Assembly: GCA_936931335.1 (NCBI GenBank)
Contig: CAKZIH010000200.1
Coordinates: 1 to 16,786 of the forward strand
Length of the DNA: 16,786 nucleotides
Reading direction: 5' to 3'
Source of the DNA: an uncultured Nostocoides sp.
Lineage (GTDB): Bacteria; Actinomycetota; Actinomycetes; Actinomycetales; Dermatophilaceae
Shown: positions 6,321 through 13,080 of the stretch, piece by piece
Position numbering within the stretch: position 1 is the stretch's first letter
Layout: each line of letters begins with the position of its first letter
Notes under the pieces: model-generated
The model's input: the letters and a program-made list of their open reading frames with translations, nothing else
Database searches by the model: none
Told to the model about the DNA's origin: nothing
Translations under genes and position numbers: made by a program

Positions 6321-7363
6321 AGCCCGGCCCCCGTCCCCTCGGTCACCGCGTTGGGGTCGACCCGTTGGTGCTCCGGGCGGATTGGTTCGGTAAGCGCGGC
6401 ATAGGAATCCGGGCGACGGGTGGCTAGGAAGGGGAAGAGGTCGATCCAGTCGCGCCCCTGCGCCAGATCGAGATCGGCGACCAGCACCGCCTCCTCATCC
6501 CGCGGCGCCTGCACGAGCACCCGGCCGTAGGGGTCGGCGATGAAGGAGCTGCCGTAGAAGGTGATCAGCCCCTCGGTGCCGGTGCGGTTGGGGACGATGA
6601 CGAAAAGGCCGTTGGCGATCGCATGCGCCACGATCGTGTGCTGCCACAGCGGCTGAGTGTCGAAATCGGGGTGATCGGGCTCGGAACCGATGGCCGTCGG
6701 ATAGACCAGCGCCTGCGCGCCGCCGAGCGCGTAGGCCCGGGCGACCTCGGGGAACCACTCGTCCCAACAGGTCGGCAGCCCCAGTCGCAGCGCCGGGTCG
6801 GCCAACTCGACGACCGGATATGCGTCCTGGGCCGGGCCGGGCCGGAAGTATTTGTCCTCGTAGTAACCGGCGGTCACCGGGATATGCGTCTTGCGAGTGC
6901 GCGCGACCAGAGCCCCGCTGGGGTCGATGAGCACCGCACTGTTGAAGCCCAGCCCGTCGGTGTCGTCGGCACGCTCATACAGGCTGGCGTGCACGTGCAC
7001 CCCGTATGCGGTGGCCGTCTCCCGCGCGAAGGCGATGGTCGGTCCGTCCTCCAACGACTCGGCGATGGCGCTGGGCACGCCGGTGGGCAGCGCGTCTGCC
7101 GGATAACGGGACATGGTGAGTTCGGGCAGGAAGACGATCCGCGCCCCGGCTTCCGCGGCACTGGCGATGCCCTCGCGCAGCGTCTGTTGCAGGGCGTCCG
7201 GGTCGGAGTTCCACGCGTGTTGGACCAAGCCCACCCGCAAGGGCTGCGCGCTGGGCTCCGTAACACGGGCAAGGGAGGTGGGGACCGGGCCGGCTGTGAT
7301 CAGTCGCACGAGGAGCAAGTATGCCGCCCAGGCCACGCGAGTGGTTTGTGATCGGATCGACAC
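6317..7363 (-). CDS. aguB: N-carbamoylputrescine amidase (nitrilase superfamily)
   Basis: This carbon-nitrogen hydrolase converts N-carbamoylputrescine to putrescine, CO2 and ammonia. The nitrilase triad is E81 (LPELTMSRYP), K158 (RTRKTHIP) and C199 (PTCWDEWFPE), counted from GTG 7363. WDEWFPEVARA and YPTAIGSEP are features of the N-carbamoylputrescine amidase branch. Homology begins at about residue 42 (LRVGLVQ). The first 40 residues are unusual: they include a hydrophobic run (VAWAAYLLLVRLITAG) and no clear Shine-Dalgarno sequence precedes any start. GTG at 7336 or 7309 would shorten the protein to 339 or 330 residues. TAACAA seven bases before GTG 7363 could be its -10. It is the first gene of the aguB-aguA pair. 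Confidence 0.88.
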   Translation of the reverse strand: MSIRSQTTRVAWAAYLLLVRLITAGPVPTSLARVTEPSAQPLRVGLVQHAWNSDPDALQQTLREGIASAAEAGARIVFLPELTMSRYPADALPTGVPSAIAESLEDGPTIAFARETATAYGVHVHASLYERADDTDGLGFNSAVLIDPSGALVARTRKTHIPVTAGYYEDKYFRPGPAQDAYPVVELADPALRLGLPTCWDEWFPEVARAYALGGAQALVYPTAIGSEPDHPDFDTQPLWQHTIVAHAIANGLFVIVPNRTGTEGLITFYGSSFIADPYGRVLVQAPRDEEAVLVADLDLAQGRDWIDLFPFLATRRPDSYAALTEPIRPEHQRVDPNAVTEGTGAGL

Positions 7364-7407
7364 GAATTTTGTTACCGATTAGTACGGTTTGGGGGGACGG
7401 GGAGTCG

Positions 7408-7413
7408 CATACT
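7408..7413 (+). promoter_or_regulatory. -10-like hexamer of the alpha/beta hydrolase
   Basis: CATACT lies seven bases before ATG 7421 in the short divergent gap between aguB and the hydrolase. This spacing, shared with several other genes here, favours ATG 7421 over GTG 7415 as the start. The hexamer overlaps a CGCATAC relative of the frequent GGCATAC word, so it may be coincidental. Confidence 0.35.
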
Positions 7414-7420
7414 GGTGGGC

Positions 7421-8254
7421 ATGCGTCCTCGGCTGGTTTACGGGCTCACCGAGGTGCCCCGGATGGCGGGTGAGGTGGGCGAGTATGCCGCCCTGCGGCG
7501 CCTGCTCGGTCGGGCCGCACGCGGCGACGGCCACCACGTCTTGGTGCTGCCCGGTCTGATGGCCGGCGACCACACCACGGCCATCGTGCGCAATTTCCTT
7601 AAAGGACAAGGTTTTGTCCCGCACGGATGGGGAATGGGCCGCAATATCGGGCCGACCCGACTCGTAGTGGATTCCATGCAAGAGACGGTCCAGAGCCTGA
7701 CCGCCGAGCACGGCCCGATCTCCATTGTCGGCTGGAGCTTGGGTGGCCTCTATGCGCGGCAACTCGGTCGACGGCACTGCGACCAGGTACGCCAAGTGGT
7801 GACCCTCGCCTCGCCCTTCCGGCTGGCCAACCGCGAGGAGACCCTGGCCGGGCGGGTGTATAACCGATTCCGCCACCTGCATGTCGCCGCGGAGGAGGTC
7901 GACGCACCCGAGGAGGAGCATCTGCGCGAGCCGATGCCGGTGCCGACCACGGCCTTCTACTCCCGCTCCGATGGCGTCGTGCCCTGGCAGGCGTGCCTCA
8001 ATGAGCTCTACGGCTGCGCGGAGAACATCGAGGTCCGCGCCTCGCACATCGGGATGGGCTATCACCCGGCGACGCTATGGGCGCTTGCCGACCGGCTGGC
8101 TCAGCCGGCCGATGACTGGCAGCCCTTCGTGCCGCCGCGCGGGCTGCGTCGGTGGTACCCCGCGCCGGCTCACTGGCCGTTGGACGAGGATGTTCTGGCG
8201 CAGGACAACCTGGTGCCGATATCCGAGCAAGCGGTCACCGAGGCCGCTGGCTGA
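7421..8254 (+). CDS. Alpha/beta hydrolase of unknown substrate
   Basis: The 277-residue protein has an alpha/beta hydrolase fold. It shows an HVLVLPGLMAGD strand and oxyanion region (residues 39-50), the nucleophile elbow GWSLGG (S106), an acid candidate D184 in FYSRSDGVVPW, and a histidine candidate H209 in ASHIGMGYHP (or H215). There is no signal peptide, so it should be cytoplasmic. The nucleophile motif and the late SDGVV acid resemble lipase/esterase-like members, but no substrate can be assigned. The end (WYPAPAHWPLDEDVL) is rich in aromatic residues and proline. It is divergent from aguB and convergent with the small membrane protein gene, and appears monocistronic. A GTG at 7415 would add two residues. 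Confidence 0.82.
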   Translation: MRPRLVYGLTEVPRMAGEVGEYAALRRLLGRAARGDGHHVLVLPGLMAGDHTTAIVRNFLKGQGFVPHGWGMGRNIGPTRLVVDSMQETVQSLTAEHGPISIVGWSLGGLYARQLGRRHCDQVRQVVTLASPFRLANREETLAGRVYNRFRHLHVAAEEVDAPEEEHLREPMPVPTTAFYSRSDGVVPWQACLNELYGCAENIEVRASHIGMGYHPATLWALADRLAQPADDWQPFVPPRGLRRWYPAPAHWPLDEDVLAQDNLVPISEQAVTEAAG

Positions 8255-8269
8255 CACCGGGGGAGCCAG
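8247..8269. terminator. Hairpin between convergent genes
   Basis: CTGGCT (8247-8252) pairs with AGCCAG (8264-8269) across an 11-base loop. It spans the stop codon of the alpha/beta hydrolase and ends just before the stop of the minus-strand membrane protein gene, so it could act in both directions. The stem is short and the call is modest. Confidence 0.4.
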
Positions 8270-8274
8270 TTGAC

Positions 8275-8562
8275 TCAGCGGGGCCGAGCCTGCACCAGGG
8301 TGATCGCCGCGAGGAAGATCAGCACGGCGATCCGCATGAGCTTCTCCACTCGGGTCAGTCGCGGCCAGCTCAGCGCCAGCATCCATCCGAGGAAGAGCAC
8401 CACCACTGCGGTGGCGATCCAGCCATAGCCCGGGACCAGCGCACCGATCACCAGCAGGGCCAGGACGGCGAGCACGGGAATCAGCACCGGCAGTCCGGCC
8501 AGCCGGACCAGGGCGCGTTCGTTCGCGGTCTGGGGTTCGGGGGTGGAGGCGGGGCCGGGCAC
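8275..8562 (-). CDS. Small membrane protein with three hydrophobic segments (DUF6703-like)
   Basis: From GTG 8562 this is a 95-residue protein: a short polar Pro/Thr-rich N-terminus, then three hydrophobic stretches (LPVLIPVLAVLALLVIGALV, ATAVVVLFLGWMLALSW and LMRIAVLIFLAAITLV) separated by short polar turns. The conserved-looking LGWMLALSWPRL recalls small actinobacterial inner-membrane proteins filed under DUF6703; that name is from memory and unverified. The open frame continues upstream over the sulfurtransferase gene, so a start downstream of that stop is preferred; TTG 8571 is the alternative. It follows the sulfurtransferase by 11 bases and is probably in its operon. Function unknown. 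Confidence 0.68.
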   Translation of the reverse strand: MPGPASTPEPQTANERALVRLAGLPVLIPVLAVLALLVIGALVPGYGWIATAVVVLFLGWMLALSWPRLTRVEKLMRIAVLIFLAAITLVQARPR

Positions 8563-8573
8563 GGTCGGCAAGC

Positions 8574-9473
8574 CTACGTCAGTGGGTTCAGACCAGGCCC
8601 GCGGTCGGGCCCGGTGGCCACCGGCCGGGCCGGATCGGTGATCCACTCGCTCCACGAGCCGGCATACAGGCTGGGGGTGACGCCGACCTCGCGCAGCGCG
8701 AGGGCCAGGCGCGCCGCGGTGATTCCGCTGCCGCAGTAGGTGCCGACCTCGGCGTGCTCGAAGACCCCGAGCCGGGTGAAGATCTCATGCAGGCGTTCGC
8801 GGTCCACCAACCGGCCATCCGGCCCAGTGATCTCGCTCAGGGGCGCATTCCGGGCGCCCGGGATGTGGCCGGCCACCGGGTCGATCGGTTCGCTTTCGCC
8901 GGCGAAGCGTTCCGGGGCCCGCGCGTCCAGGAGCAGCCCGCTCGCGGCGAGGGCGCCGGCGGATTCGGCGTCCAGGACCGGGAGCGCTCCCGTGCGGATG
9001 CGGTAACTGCCCGGTGCCGCGGGCTCGGTCGGCGCATCGGTCACCGGATGACCCTCCGCGACCCAGGCCGCCAAGCCGCCGTCGAGCACGCGTATGTCGG
9101 TGAGCCCGGCCCAGCCGAGCACCCACCAGGCCCGCGCCGACCCCATACCGTTCCCCTGGTCATAGACCACGACCCGGGTATGGGCGTGCAAGCCGAGCCG
9201 GCGCACGCTCTCCTGCAGGTGGTCCGGATCGGGCAGCGGGTGCCGGCCCCCGGCCCCGGGCGGGCCGGCCAGTTCGGCATCTACGTCGATGAAGCGCGCG
9301 CCGGGGAGGTGAGCACGGGCATACAGCTCGTGTCCAGGCGTGCCGCCCAGCTCGTACTGAGCGTCGAGCAGCGCCAATACCGCGTCGCCGTGCTCGGTGC
9401 CTAGCTCCGCGGTGCCTAGCTTGGCGGTGTTCAGCTCGGCGGCGACTTCGGCGGGGGTGACCAGGGCCGACAT
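8574..9473 (-). CDS. sseA: Sulfurtransferase with two rhodanese domains (3-mercaptopyruvate sulfurtransferase type)
   Basis: Tandem-rhodanese enzymes move a sulfane sulfur from thiosulfate or 3-mercaptopyruvate to a thiol acceptor. From ATG 9473 it has 299 residues. The inactive N-terminal rhodanese domain includes AHLPGARFIDVDAELAG and VVVYDQGNGMGSARAWW. The C-terminal domain includes GHIPGARNAPL and the active-site loop CGSGITA (C247). A CGSG loop is the pattern of mercaptopyruvate-type enzymes, while classical rhodaneses have CRKG. Homology starts close to SALVTPAEVAAEL, which favours ATG 9473. ATG 9482 and GTG 9503 are in frame, and no Shine-Dalgarno decides between them. A three-unit 15-bp repeat lies near the N-terminus. 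The gene follows the CBM9-like membrane protein gene and precedes the small membrane protein. Confidence 0.9.
   Translation of the reverse strand: MSALVTPAEVAAELNTAKLGTAELGTEHGDAVLALLDAQYELGGTPGHELYARAHLPGARFIDVDAELAGPPGAGGRHPLPDPDHLQESVRRLGLHAHTRVVVYDQGNGMGSARAWWVLGWAGLTDIRVLDGGLAAWVAEGHPVTDAPTEPAAPGSYRIRTGALPVLDAESAGALAASGLLLDARAPERFAGESEPIDPVAGHIPGARNAPLSEITGPDGRLVDRERLHEIFTRLGVFEHAEVGTYCGSGITAARLALALREVGVTPSLYAGSWSEWITDPARPVATGPDRGPGLNPLT
9396..9440 (-). repeat. Three 15-bp tandem units inside the sulfurtransferase gene
   Basis: Three imperfect 15-bp units (9396-9410, 9411-9425, 9426-9440) begin GGTGCCTAGC, GGTGCCTAGC and GGTGTTCAGC. On the coding strand they give the pentapeptides AELNT, AKLGT and AELGT in tandem, between the first helix and the first beta strand of the N-terminal rhodanese domain. 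Being a multiple of three, the repeat can vary in number without breaking the frame. Confidence 0.75.
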
Positions 9474-9515
9474 ACCGGTCATCAAAGCAGACCGGACCGA
9501 CACCCGCCGGTGGCC

Positions 9516-10484
9516 TTAATCGGCCAGTTCCAGCACGCCCCAGGTGAACCGGTCGCGCAGCGCATTGCCGCTGCGGCCCTCGTTGTTGCTCATGAGGGTG
9601 GACGGTTTGCCCCGGTCCCCGCCCGATGAGACGGCATCGGCGAGCAGGAAGTTGGCGGCGAAGCGGTCGCCGGCCTTGGCCCCGCCCTGACCCAGCGCGC
9701 TCCAGGGGAGGGCGGCCTCGACCACATACCCCTGGCCTGTGCGGCGCACCGCGACGTCACCCGCGGTGAACGCCGGGCCGGGGACGAAGCTGTCGCCCCG
9801 CGCTGTGAGCAGCGCGCGGATGACGCCCCCGGTCTCCAAGGGACCCATCCACGCACGCACCTCGTGGCCGGCATATTTGTCGGTCCGGATCGCCTCGCGG
9901 TAGTCGCCCAGCTCGATGCCCACGGCGTCGCCCGTGCCGATGAGGTGGGGACGCAGGGTATGGGTCTGGGTGAGTGCCGGATCGGTGACCGCGGCCAAGA
10001 TGTAGAGATTGGCCTTGTCCCAGCCCACCCGCCACGAGCCACTGACCTTGACCTTGCCCTCGCCGCCCACGAGCGCATTGCTGGCGAATGCCTTCACGTC
10101 CGCCCAGTCGTCACCCGCGGCCCGCCCGTCGATCGTCGGTGGCTTGGCGAGCTTGGTGGCCGCGACCGTGGGGCCGGGGACCAGGGGCCGTTCGTTGGCG
10201 CCGACGCTGGCCGATGAGGATGCGGAAGTGGTGCTCGAGCTGGCGCCGGACGAACTCGAGCTGGACGAACTGGGGCTGCTCGAGGCGGCCGCGGTGGAGC
10301 TGGTCGACGAGGCAGTTGTCGCGGCCCTGGCTGAGGCGCTGGCCCGGGCCTGCTGCCGGTCCGCGCGTCGCTCTTCCTTGCTCGGCCCGATAGACGACCA
10401 GATCACCGCGAAGGTGATCGCGGCGACGATCAAGAAGATCGTCCCGGCCCAGTCCAGCCTGGTTTGCGGCCGCGGTATCGCCAT
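9516..10484 (-). CDS. Membrane-anchored protein with Ser-rich stalk and CBM9-like domain
   Basis: The 322-residue protein has a short cytoplasmic N-terminus, one membrane segment (about residues 12-30, no lipobox), a charged stretch (35-47), and a Ser/Ala/Thr-rich linker (48-94) including SSSSSSSS. An extracellular domain follows (about 106-322). This domain has the carbohydrate-binding family 9-like pattern: PPTIDGRAAGDDW (115-127), WRVGWDKANLYILAAVTDP (151-169) and GDAVGIELG (185-193). Such domains bind sugars in xylanases but are also found in envelope proteins with unknown ligands. The start is ATG 10484, with a strong GGGAGGGGA Shine-Dalgarno upstream. It heads a probable three-gene run with sseA and the small membrane protein. 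The real ligand is unknown. Confidence 0.8.
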   Translation of the reverse strand: MAIPRPQTRLDWAGTIFLIVAAITFAVIWSSIGPSKEERRADRQQARASASARAATTASSTSSTAAASSSPSSSSSSSSGASSSTTSASSSASVGANERPLVPGPTVAATKLAKPPTIDGRAAGDDWADVKAFASNALVGGEGKVKVSGSWRVGWDKANLYILAAVTDPALTQTHTLRPHLIGTGDAVGIELGDYREAIRTDKYAGHEVRAWMGPLETGGVIRALLTARGDSFVPGPAFTAGDVAVRRTGQGYVVEAALPWSALGQGGAKAGDRFAANFLLADAVSSGGDRGKPSTLMSNNEGRSGNALRDRFTWGVLELAD

Positions 10485-10554
10485 CGAGTCTCCCCTCCCG
10501 GTCGGCGTGCTGCCTCACCATAAACCGCACCGGCGGTATGCGGCCCGCAAGTGG

Positions 10555-10560
10555 GACAAT
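10555..10560 (+). promoter_or_regulatory. -10-like hexamer of the dus operon
   Basis: GACAAT lies nine bases before the dus ATG, in the 85-base divergent gap (10485-10569), implying a leader of about three bases. The same hexamer precedes recO. On the opposite strand TATGGT near 10518-10523 is a weak -10 candidate for the CBM9-like gene. Confidence 0.4.
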
Positions 10561-10569
10561 CGAGTCCTC

Positions 10570-11781
10570 ATGTCCGCCACGCTCCACGCCGCCCCCGCCA
10601 CGCCCGCTCCGACCGCGGTGCTTGCGCCGCTGCAGATCGGCCGGCTCACCATCCCCTCGCCCGTCGTGCTCGCGCCGATGGCGGGCATCACCAATCGGGC
10701 GTTTCGTCGTCTGTGCCGGGGATATGCCGGTGCCGGCGGCTCGGGGGACGGTGCGCTCTATGTCAGCGAGATGATCACTTCGCGGGCGTTGGTGGAGCGC
10801 AATGCGCTGACGATGAAACTCATCGAGCACGATCCGGACGAGTCGCCCCGCTCCACCCAGCTCTACAGCGTGGACCCGGCGACCACCGCTGCGGCAGTGC
10901 GCATTCTGGTTAGCGAGGATCGCGCCGATCATATCGACCTGAACTTCGGTTGCCCGGTGCCCAAGGTGACCCGCAAGGGCGGCGGGGGAGCCCTGCCGTG
11001 GAAGCGTGAGCTTTTCGGGGCGATCGTGTCGGCCGCGGTGCGCGAGGCCAGCCCGTATGACGTTCCGGTCACCGTGAAGATGCGCGTCGGGATCGACGCC
11101 GACCATCTGACCTATCTGGACGCCGGGCGGATCGCCGAGCAGCGCGGCGCGGCCGCGGTGGCACTACACGCTCGCACGGTCGCCCAGGCCTACAGCGGGG
11201 ACGCGGACTGGAGCCGGATCGCGCGCCTCAAGGAACACGTGCGCTCCATACCGGTGCTCGGCAATGGCGACATCTGGTCGGCCGAGGACGCCGTCCGGAT
11301 GGTGCGCGAGACCGGCTGCGATGGCGTGGTCGTCGGCCGCGGCTGCCTGGGCCGGCCGTGGCTCTTTGCTGACTTGGCGGCCGCCTTCGCCGGACGGCCG
11401 GAACGGGCCACCCCGTCGCTGGGTGAGGTGACGGCGACGCTGCGCCGGCATGCGGCATACCTGGTGGACTTCTATGACGACGAGCTCAAGGGCTGCCGCG
11501 ACATTCGCAAGCACATTGCCTGGTACCTCAAGGGTTTTCCCGCGGGTTCGCAGATCCGCAGCCAGCTCGCGCTGGTCGACTCCCTCGCCGCCGTCGACGC
11601 ACTGATCGCCGAACTGGACGCCCCAGCGCCGTGGCCGGGGGCCCCGGCCGAAGGCCAGCGCGGCCGGGCCGGCAATCCGCGTCATGTGGTGCTGCCCGAG
11701 GGCTGGCTGGATAGCCCCGAACTGACCCCCGCCCAGGCGGCCCTGGTCGCCGAGGCCGAGGACAATGTCAGCGGTGGGTGA
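10570..11781 (+). CDS. dus: tRNA-dihydrouridine synthase (DusB type)
   Basis: This FMN enzyme reduces uridines in the D-loop of tRNA to dihydrouridine using NADPH. The 403-residue protein is a TIM barrel with APMAGITNRAFRRLC near the N-terminus, YVSEMI, the catalytic cysteine in HIDLNFGCPVPKVTRKGGGGAL, VTVKMRVG, ALHARTVAQAYSGDADW and the FMN phosphate site VLGNGDIWSAEDA...GVVVGRGCLGRPWLF. The C-terminal helical domain includes RDIRKHIAWYLKGFP. The open frame reaches back to about 10009 over the Ser-rich linker of the opposite gene, but that is antisense to a real gene. ATG 10570 fits the homology and the adjacent promoter. It overlaps dgt by 17 bases. Confidence 0.94.
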   Translation: MSATLHAAPATPAPTAVLAPLQIGRLTIPSPVVLAPMAGITNRAFRRLCRGYAGAGGSGDGALYVSEMITSRALVERNALTMKLIEHDPDESPRSTQLYSVDPATTAAAVRILVSEDRADHIDLNFGCPVPKVTRKGGGGALPWKRELFGAIVSAAVREASPYDVPVTVKMRVGIDADHLTYLDAGRIAEQRGAAAVALHARTVAQAYSGDADWSRIARLKEHVRSIPVLGNGDIWSAEDAVRMVRETGCDGVVVGRGCLGRPWLFADLAAAFAGRPERATPSLGEVTATLRRHAAYLVDFYDDELKGCRDIRKHIAWYLKGFPAGSQIRSQLALVDSLAAVDALIAELDAPAPWPGAPAEGQRGRAGNPRHVVLPEGWLDSPELTPAQAALVAEAEDNVSGG

Positions 11782-13030
11782 CGAGCCGGCCGATCGCGGC
11801 GACGGCTACGGGCCGGCCGACCGGGAGCGCTGGCTGCCCGAGGATCCCGCGCAGAAGCTCAGCGACCGGGACGATTTCACCCGCGACCGGGGCCGGCTCT
11901 TGCACTCCTCGGCCCTGCGGCGGTTGGCGGCCAAGACGCAGGTGCTGGCGCCGGACAGCGACGACTTCATCCGCAACCGGCTCACTCACTCCCTTGAGGT
12001 CGCGCAGATCGGCCGGGAGTTCGGGGCCGCGTTGGGCTGTCATCCCGACCTGGTCGAGGTGGCCTGCCTGGCGCACGACCTGGGGCACCCACCATTCGGC
12101 CACAATGGTGAGCAGGCGCTCGACGAATTGTGCTGCGAGATAGGCGGATTCGAGGGGAACGCGCAGACCCTGCGGCTGCTCACCCGCCTGGAAGCCAAGC
12201 GCGAGCATCCCGATGGCCGGCCCGCCGGGCTGAACCTCACCCGCGCCTCGCTGGATGCGGCCACCAAGTACCCGTGGTTTCGCAGCGAACGCCCCGAGCG
12301 GCGCAAATTCGGTGTCTATGAGGACGATCGCGCGGTCTACGAGTGGATGCGCGACGGCTTGGGCCCGGTCGAGCGCTGCATCGAGGCCGATGTCATGGAC
12401 TTCTCCGACGATGTCGGCTACTCGGTCCACGATCTCGAGGACGCCATCGCCTCCGGGCGCCTCGATGTCCGCGCGCTGGCCAGCGCCACCGAGCGTGCGA
12501 TGGTCCTGGCGATCGCGCAGGGGGTCTACGCGCCGGACCTGGATGCCGGGGCGCTGGACGCGGCATACGGGCGGATTCTGCAACTCGGGGTGATCCCCAC
12601 GGCATACCTGGGCACTCGGCGGGACCTGGCGGCGCTGAAGGACATGACCTCACGCCTGATTGGTCGCTTTGTCCGGGCCTCGCAGACCGCGACCCGTCAG
12701 GTATATGGCGAGGGTCGCCTGGTCCGGTATGCCGCGGCCCTGATCGTGCCGGAGGACACCCGAGCCGAGGTGGCCGTACTGAAGGCGATCGCCGCCCATT
12801 TCGTCATGTATGCCCACGACCGCCAGGCCGCGCTGCCGCAGCAGCGGGCGCTGATCGCGGCGCTGGTAACGGCATACCGGGAGCATCCCGAGCGCCTCGA
12901 TGTGCAACTGCGCGCGGACTATGCGAACGCCAGCGGGGACGGGGCCCGGCTGCGGGTGGTGGTCGATCAGGTGGCCAGCTTGAGCGATGTGCGCGCCCTG
13001 GCGCTGGCGCGCCAGTGGGGGATCGACTGA
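11765..13030 (+). CDS. dgt: Deoxyguanosinetriphosphate triphosphohydrolase-like HD protein
   Basis: Dgt proteins cleave dNTPs to deoxynucleosides and triphosphate, affecting the dNTP pool. The 421-residue protein has the N-terminal DDFTRDRGRLLHSSALRRLAAKTQV block and the HD-domain metal ligands: H75 in RNRLTHSLEVAQ, H104-D105 in CLAHDLGHPPFGHNGE, and an Asp in MDFSDDVGYSVHDLED (215-216). The region DLGHPPFGHNGE is diagnostic of this family. ATG 11765 lies inside the end of dus, and GTG 11774 is an alternative; GAGGA at 11758-11762 suits neither perfectly. The dgt-dnaG order is a common actinobacterial arrangement, linking nucleotide pools to replication priming. Confidence 0.94.
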   Translation: MSAVGDEPADRGDGYGPADRERWLPEDPAQKLSDRDDFTRDRGRLLHSSALRRLAAKTQVLAPDSDDFIRNRLTHSLEVAQIGREFGAALGCHPDLVEVACLAHDLGHPPFGHNGEQALDELCCEIGGFEGNAQTLRLLTRLEAKREHPDGRPAGLNLTRASLDAATKYPWFRSERPERRKFGVYEDDRAVYEWMRDGLGPVERCIEADVMDFSDDVGYSVHDLEDAIASGRLDVRALASATERAMVLAIAQGVYAPDLDAGALDAAYGRILQLGVIPTAYLGTRRDLAALKDMTSRLIGRFVRASQTATRQVYGEGRLVRYAAALIVPEDTRAEVAVLKAIAAHFVMYAHDRQAALPQQRALIAALVTAYREHPERLDVQLRADYANASGDGARLRVVVDQVASLSDVRALALARQWGID

Positions 13031-13068
13031 GCCTGTGCACAAGTCTCGGCGGCCCGGGGCGACGCGCC

Positions 13069-13074
13069 TAGACT
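13069..13074 (+). promoter_or_regulatory. -10-like hexamer of dnaG
   Basis: TAGACT lies six bases before the GTG start of dnaG in the 50-base gap after dgt. The transcription start would fall on the start codon, giving a leaderless mRNA in addition to read-through from dus-dgt. No -35 is clear. Confidence 0.5.
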
Positions 13075-13080
13075 GACCCG

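Noticed and set aside
7370..7392. Short ACCG...CGGT inverted repeat in the aguB/hydrolase gap
   Set aside because: Arms are only four bases and the flanks do not pair, so it is not distinguishable from chance.
10009..10569. Long upstream extension of the dus frame, rich in Glu/Leu/Ala
   Set aside because: It is the antisense reading of the Ser-rich linker of the CBM9-like gene; dus homology starts only after ATG 10570.
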